The notes below the pieces were generated by a model. That model ran no database searches. It was not told where the DNA came from and worked only from the letters and a program-made list of their open reading frames with translations. 64,000 nucleotides of DNA from Rhodopseudomonas sp. BAL398. GTDB lineage: Bacteria > Pseudomonadota > Alphaproteobacteria > Rhizobiales > Xanthobacteraceae. The DNA is taken from NCBI RefSeq assembly GCF_033001325.1, contig NZ_CP133111.1:4356501-4420500 (forward strand), given 5' to 3'. A program made the translations under genes and the position numbers. This document shows positions 62,391 to 64,000 of the stretch, one piece after another; position 1 is the first letter of the stretch, and every line of letters starts with the position of its first letter.

Positions 62391-64000
62391 TTGCGCGCAT
62401 TCGACACCCCCCTACCGATCGACGCCGTGCTCGACGAGCTGTCGCGCAGGCTGGCCGACCAGAACGCCGCGGTGCTGGTCGCGCCGCCCGGTGCCGGCAA
62501 GACCACAAGGGTGCCGCTGGCGCTGCTCGATGCGCCATGGCTGGGCACCAAGAAGATCATCATGCTGGAGCCGCGCCGGATCGCGGCCCGCGCCAGCGCC
62601 GAGCGGATGGCCAGGACGCTGGGCGAGCGCGCCGGCGACACCGTCGGCTACCGCGTCCGCTTCGGCTCGAAAATCTCGCGCGCAACCCGGATCGAGGTGG
62701 TGACCGAGGGCATCTTCACCCGGCAGATCATGGACGATCCGGAATTGACCGGGATCGCCGCGGTGCTGTTCGACGAATTCCACGAGCGCTCGCTCGACGC
62801 CGATCTCGGCCTGGCGCTGGCGCGCGACGCCCAGCAGGGGCTGCGCGAGGATCTGCGCATCCTGGTGATGTCGGCGACCATCGACGGCGCCCGGGTGGCG
62901 CGGCTGCTCGGCGACGCGCCGGTGATCGAAAGCCTCGGCCGGGCCTTTCCGGTCGAGACCCGCTATCTCGGCCGCAAGCCCGACGCGCCGCTGGAGCGGC
63001 AGATGGCGGAGGCGATTGCGTCGGCGTTGCGCGAAAATCCGGGCTCGGTGCTGGCGTTCCTGCCGGGCGCCGCCGAAATCCGCCGCACCCAGACGTTTCT
63101 CGCCGAGCGGATTCACGATGCGTCGATCGAGATCGTGCCGCTGTTCGGCGCGCTCGACGCCGCGGTGCAGGACCGGGCGATTCAGCCGGCGCCGAAGGGG
63201 ATGCGCAAGGTGGTGCTGGCGACCTCGATCGCCGAGACCTCGCTGACCATCGAGGGCGTGCGCATCGTGGTCGATTGCGGCATGGCGCGGGGGCCGCGCT
63301 ACGAGCCGGATATCGGGCTGACCCGGCTGGAGACGGTGCGGGCCTCGCGCGCCGCGGTCGATCAGCGCCGCGGCCGCGCCGGCCGTACCGAGCCGGGGGT
63401 CTGTTACCGGCTGTGGGACGAGCCGCAGACCGCCTCGTTGCCGGCCTATACCCAGCCGGAAATCCTCAGCGCCGATCTGTCGTCGCTGCTGCTTGATCTG
63501 GCGCAATGGGGCGTTGCCGACCCGGGCGCCCTGGCGTTTCTCGATCCGCCGCCGGCGCCGGCGCTGAAAGAGGCGCGCAGCCTGCTCGGCGAACTCGGCG
63601 CGCTCGACGCCGACGGCCGCATCACCGACGAAGGCAAGAGCCTGCGCGCGCTGGCGCTGCCGCCGCGATTGGCGCGGATGATCGTCGATTCGCACCGGCT
63701 CGGCGCCGGCGACGCCGCCGCGGCGATCGCCGCGATTCTCACCGAGCGCGGGCTCGGCGGCGACAGCGTCGATCTCGGCGCAAGGCTCGAGCAGTTCCGC
63801 CGCGACCGCACGCCACGCGCCACCAGCGCCCGCCAGATGGCGCAGCGCTGGGCTTCGCAGGTGGCCTCTTCTCCCTCCCCCTTGCGGGGAGGGTGGCCGG
63901 CCGAAGGCCGGTCGGGTGGGGGGGCAACAGCCAAGGCTTCGGTTCGTGGCACCCCCACCCCCGACCCCTCCCCGCAAGGGGGAGGGGAGTTGAGCAGCGG
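62391..64000 (+). CDS. hrpB: ATP-dependent helicase HrpB, 3' end outside window
   Basis: 536 codons of a DEAH-type helicase are visible. Walker A APPGAGKTT (G34-T39), the DEFH box D128-H131, the VMSATID motif and the TSIAETSLTIEGV and QRRGRAGR motifs VI are intact. The TTG at 62391 gives MRAFDTPLPIDAV, the normal HrpB start; GTG 62370 and ATG 62331 are in frame too. From residue ~494 the frame passes without a stop through palindromic repeat copy C (63871-63988). HrpB proteins are usually about 820 residues, so roughly 290 residues lie beyond the window. No frameshift is seen up to the edge. Confidence 0.9.
   Translation, partial: MRAFDTPLPIDAVLDELSRRLADQNAAVLVAPPGAGKTTRVPLALLDAPWLGTKKIIMLEPRRIAARASAERMARTLGERAGDTVGYRVRFGSKISRATRIEVVTEGIFTRQIMDDPELTGIAAVLFDEFHERSLDADLGLALARDAQQGLREDLRILVMSATIDGARVARLLGDAPVIESLGRAFPVETRYLGRKPDAPLERQMAEAIASALRENPGSVLAFLPGAAEIRRTQTFLAERIHDASIEIVPLFGALDAAVQDRAIQPAPKGMRKVVLATSIAETSLTIEGVRIVVDCGMARGPRYEPDIGLTRLETVRASRAAVDQRRGRAGRTEPGVCYRLWDEPQTASLPAYTQPEILSADLSSLLLDLAQWGVADPGALAFLDPPPAPALKEARSLLGELGALDADGRITDEGKSLRALALPPRLARMIVDSHRLGAGDAAAAIAAILTERGLGGDSVDLGARLEQFRRDRTPRATSARQMAQRWASQVASSPSPLRGGWPAEGRSGGGATAKASVRGTPTPDPSPQGGGELSS
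63871..63988. repeat. Palindromic repeat element, copy C, inside hrpB
   Basis: CTCCCTCCCCCTTGCGGGGAG at the left and CTCCCCGCAAGGGGGAGGGG at the right, with GGCCGGCCGAAGGCCGGTCGGGTGG inside. It is the third member of the family at 16197 and 20769, but lies within the hrpB coding frame, adding about 40 residues rich in Gly, Pro and Ser. Confidence 0.88.

Noticed and set aside
62537-63496. 319-codon plus-strand frame inside the helicase region
   Set aside because: Arg/Ala-rich shadow without motifs; the HrpB motifs lie in another frame that continues past the window end.

Overview
The window reads as chromosomal DNA of a high-GC alphaproteobacterium of the Bradyrhizobiaceae/Nitrobacteraceae, most like Rhodopseudomonas or Bradyrhizobium. 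This rests on codon bias, an oxygen-type cobaltochelatase subunit (CobN) beside CobW and a DUF1636 protein, and several families of short palindromic intergenic repeats of the kind common in that group. The species call is inference; no 16S or marker search was possible. I see no phage, plasmid, insertion sequence, transposase, integrase or CRISPR array.

Layout. (1) 6-11058: ten tightly packed plus-strand genes. They encode a quinone-reductase-type dehydrogenase, a hotdog thioesterase, a complete five-part peptide-type ABC importer, an AMP-forming acyl ligase, an SDR and a cytoplasmic gamma-glutamyltransferase homologue. An Lrp/AsnC regulator follows (11275-11787). This looks like one uptake-and-catabolism unit of unknown substrate. 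(2) 12044-29250: cobalamin region. A cobT-bluB pair on the minus strand is divergent from a riboswitch-led operon (DUF1636-cobP-cobW-cobN-cobO-cobQ). Then come cobD and a BtuF-like binding protein (minus), cobC (plus), and a second riboswitch driving btuB-btuC-btuD (minus). Together they cover corrin cobalt insertion, adenosylation, amidation, the aminopropanol arm, lower-ligand synthesis and activation, and B12 import. Cobalamin synthase (cobV/cobS) and the partner chelatase subunits are not here. (3) 29333-35388: an orphan membrane protein, a YdeP-type molybdopterin oxidoreductase and glgC-glgA. (4) 35389-49582: cysK, an HNH protein, an AI-2E transporter with a KTSC protein, MgtC/DUF4010, DUF2252 with an alpha/beta hydrolase, DsbA-like, LrgAB-like, two small secreted proteins, an AbrB-type permease, DsbB and tRNA-Leu(CAA). 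(5) 49648-64000: a LysR/NmrA-type divergent pair, TetR, a desaturase, a MetX-like hydrolase, a MscS channel, a propeller-LprI protein, a CoA transferase, a zinc alcohol dehydrogenase, an acyltransferase-3 and the start of hrpB.

The strongest unusual signals are: a palindromic repeat read in frame inside hrpB at the right edge, with sister copies at two junctions of the cobalamin operon; the complete importer-ligase-GGT unit at the left edge; two cobalamin riboswitches with different architecture; and a tandem repeat duplication at the 3' end of cysK that seems to carry a scrap of that gene.
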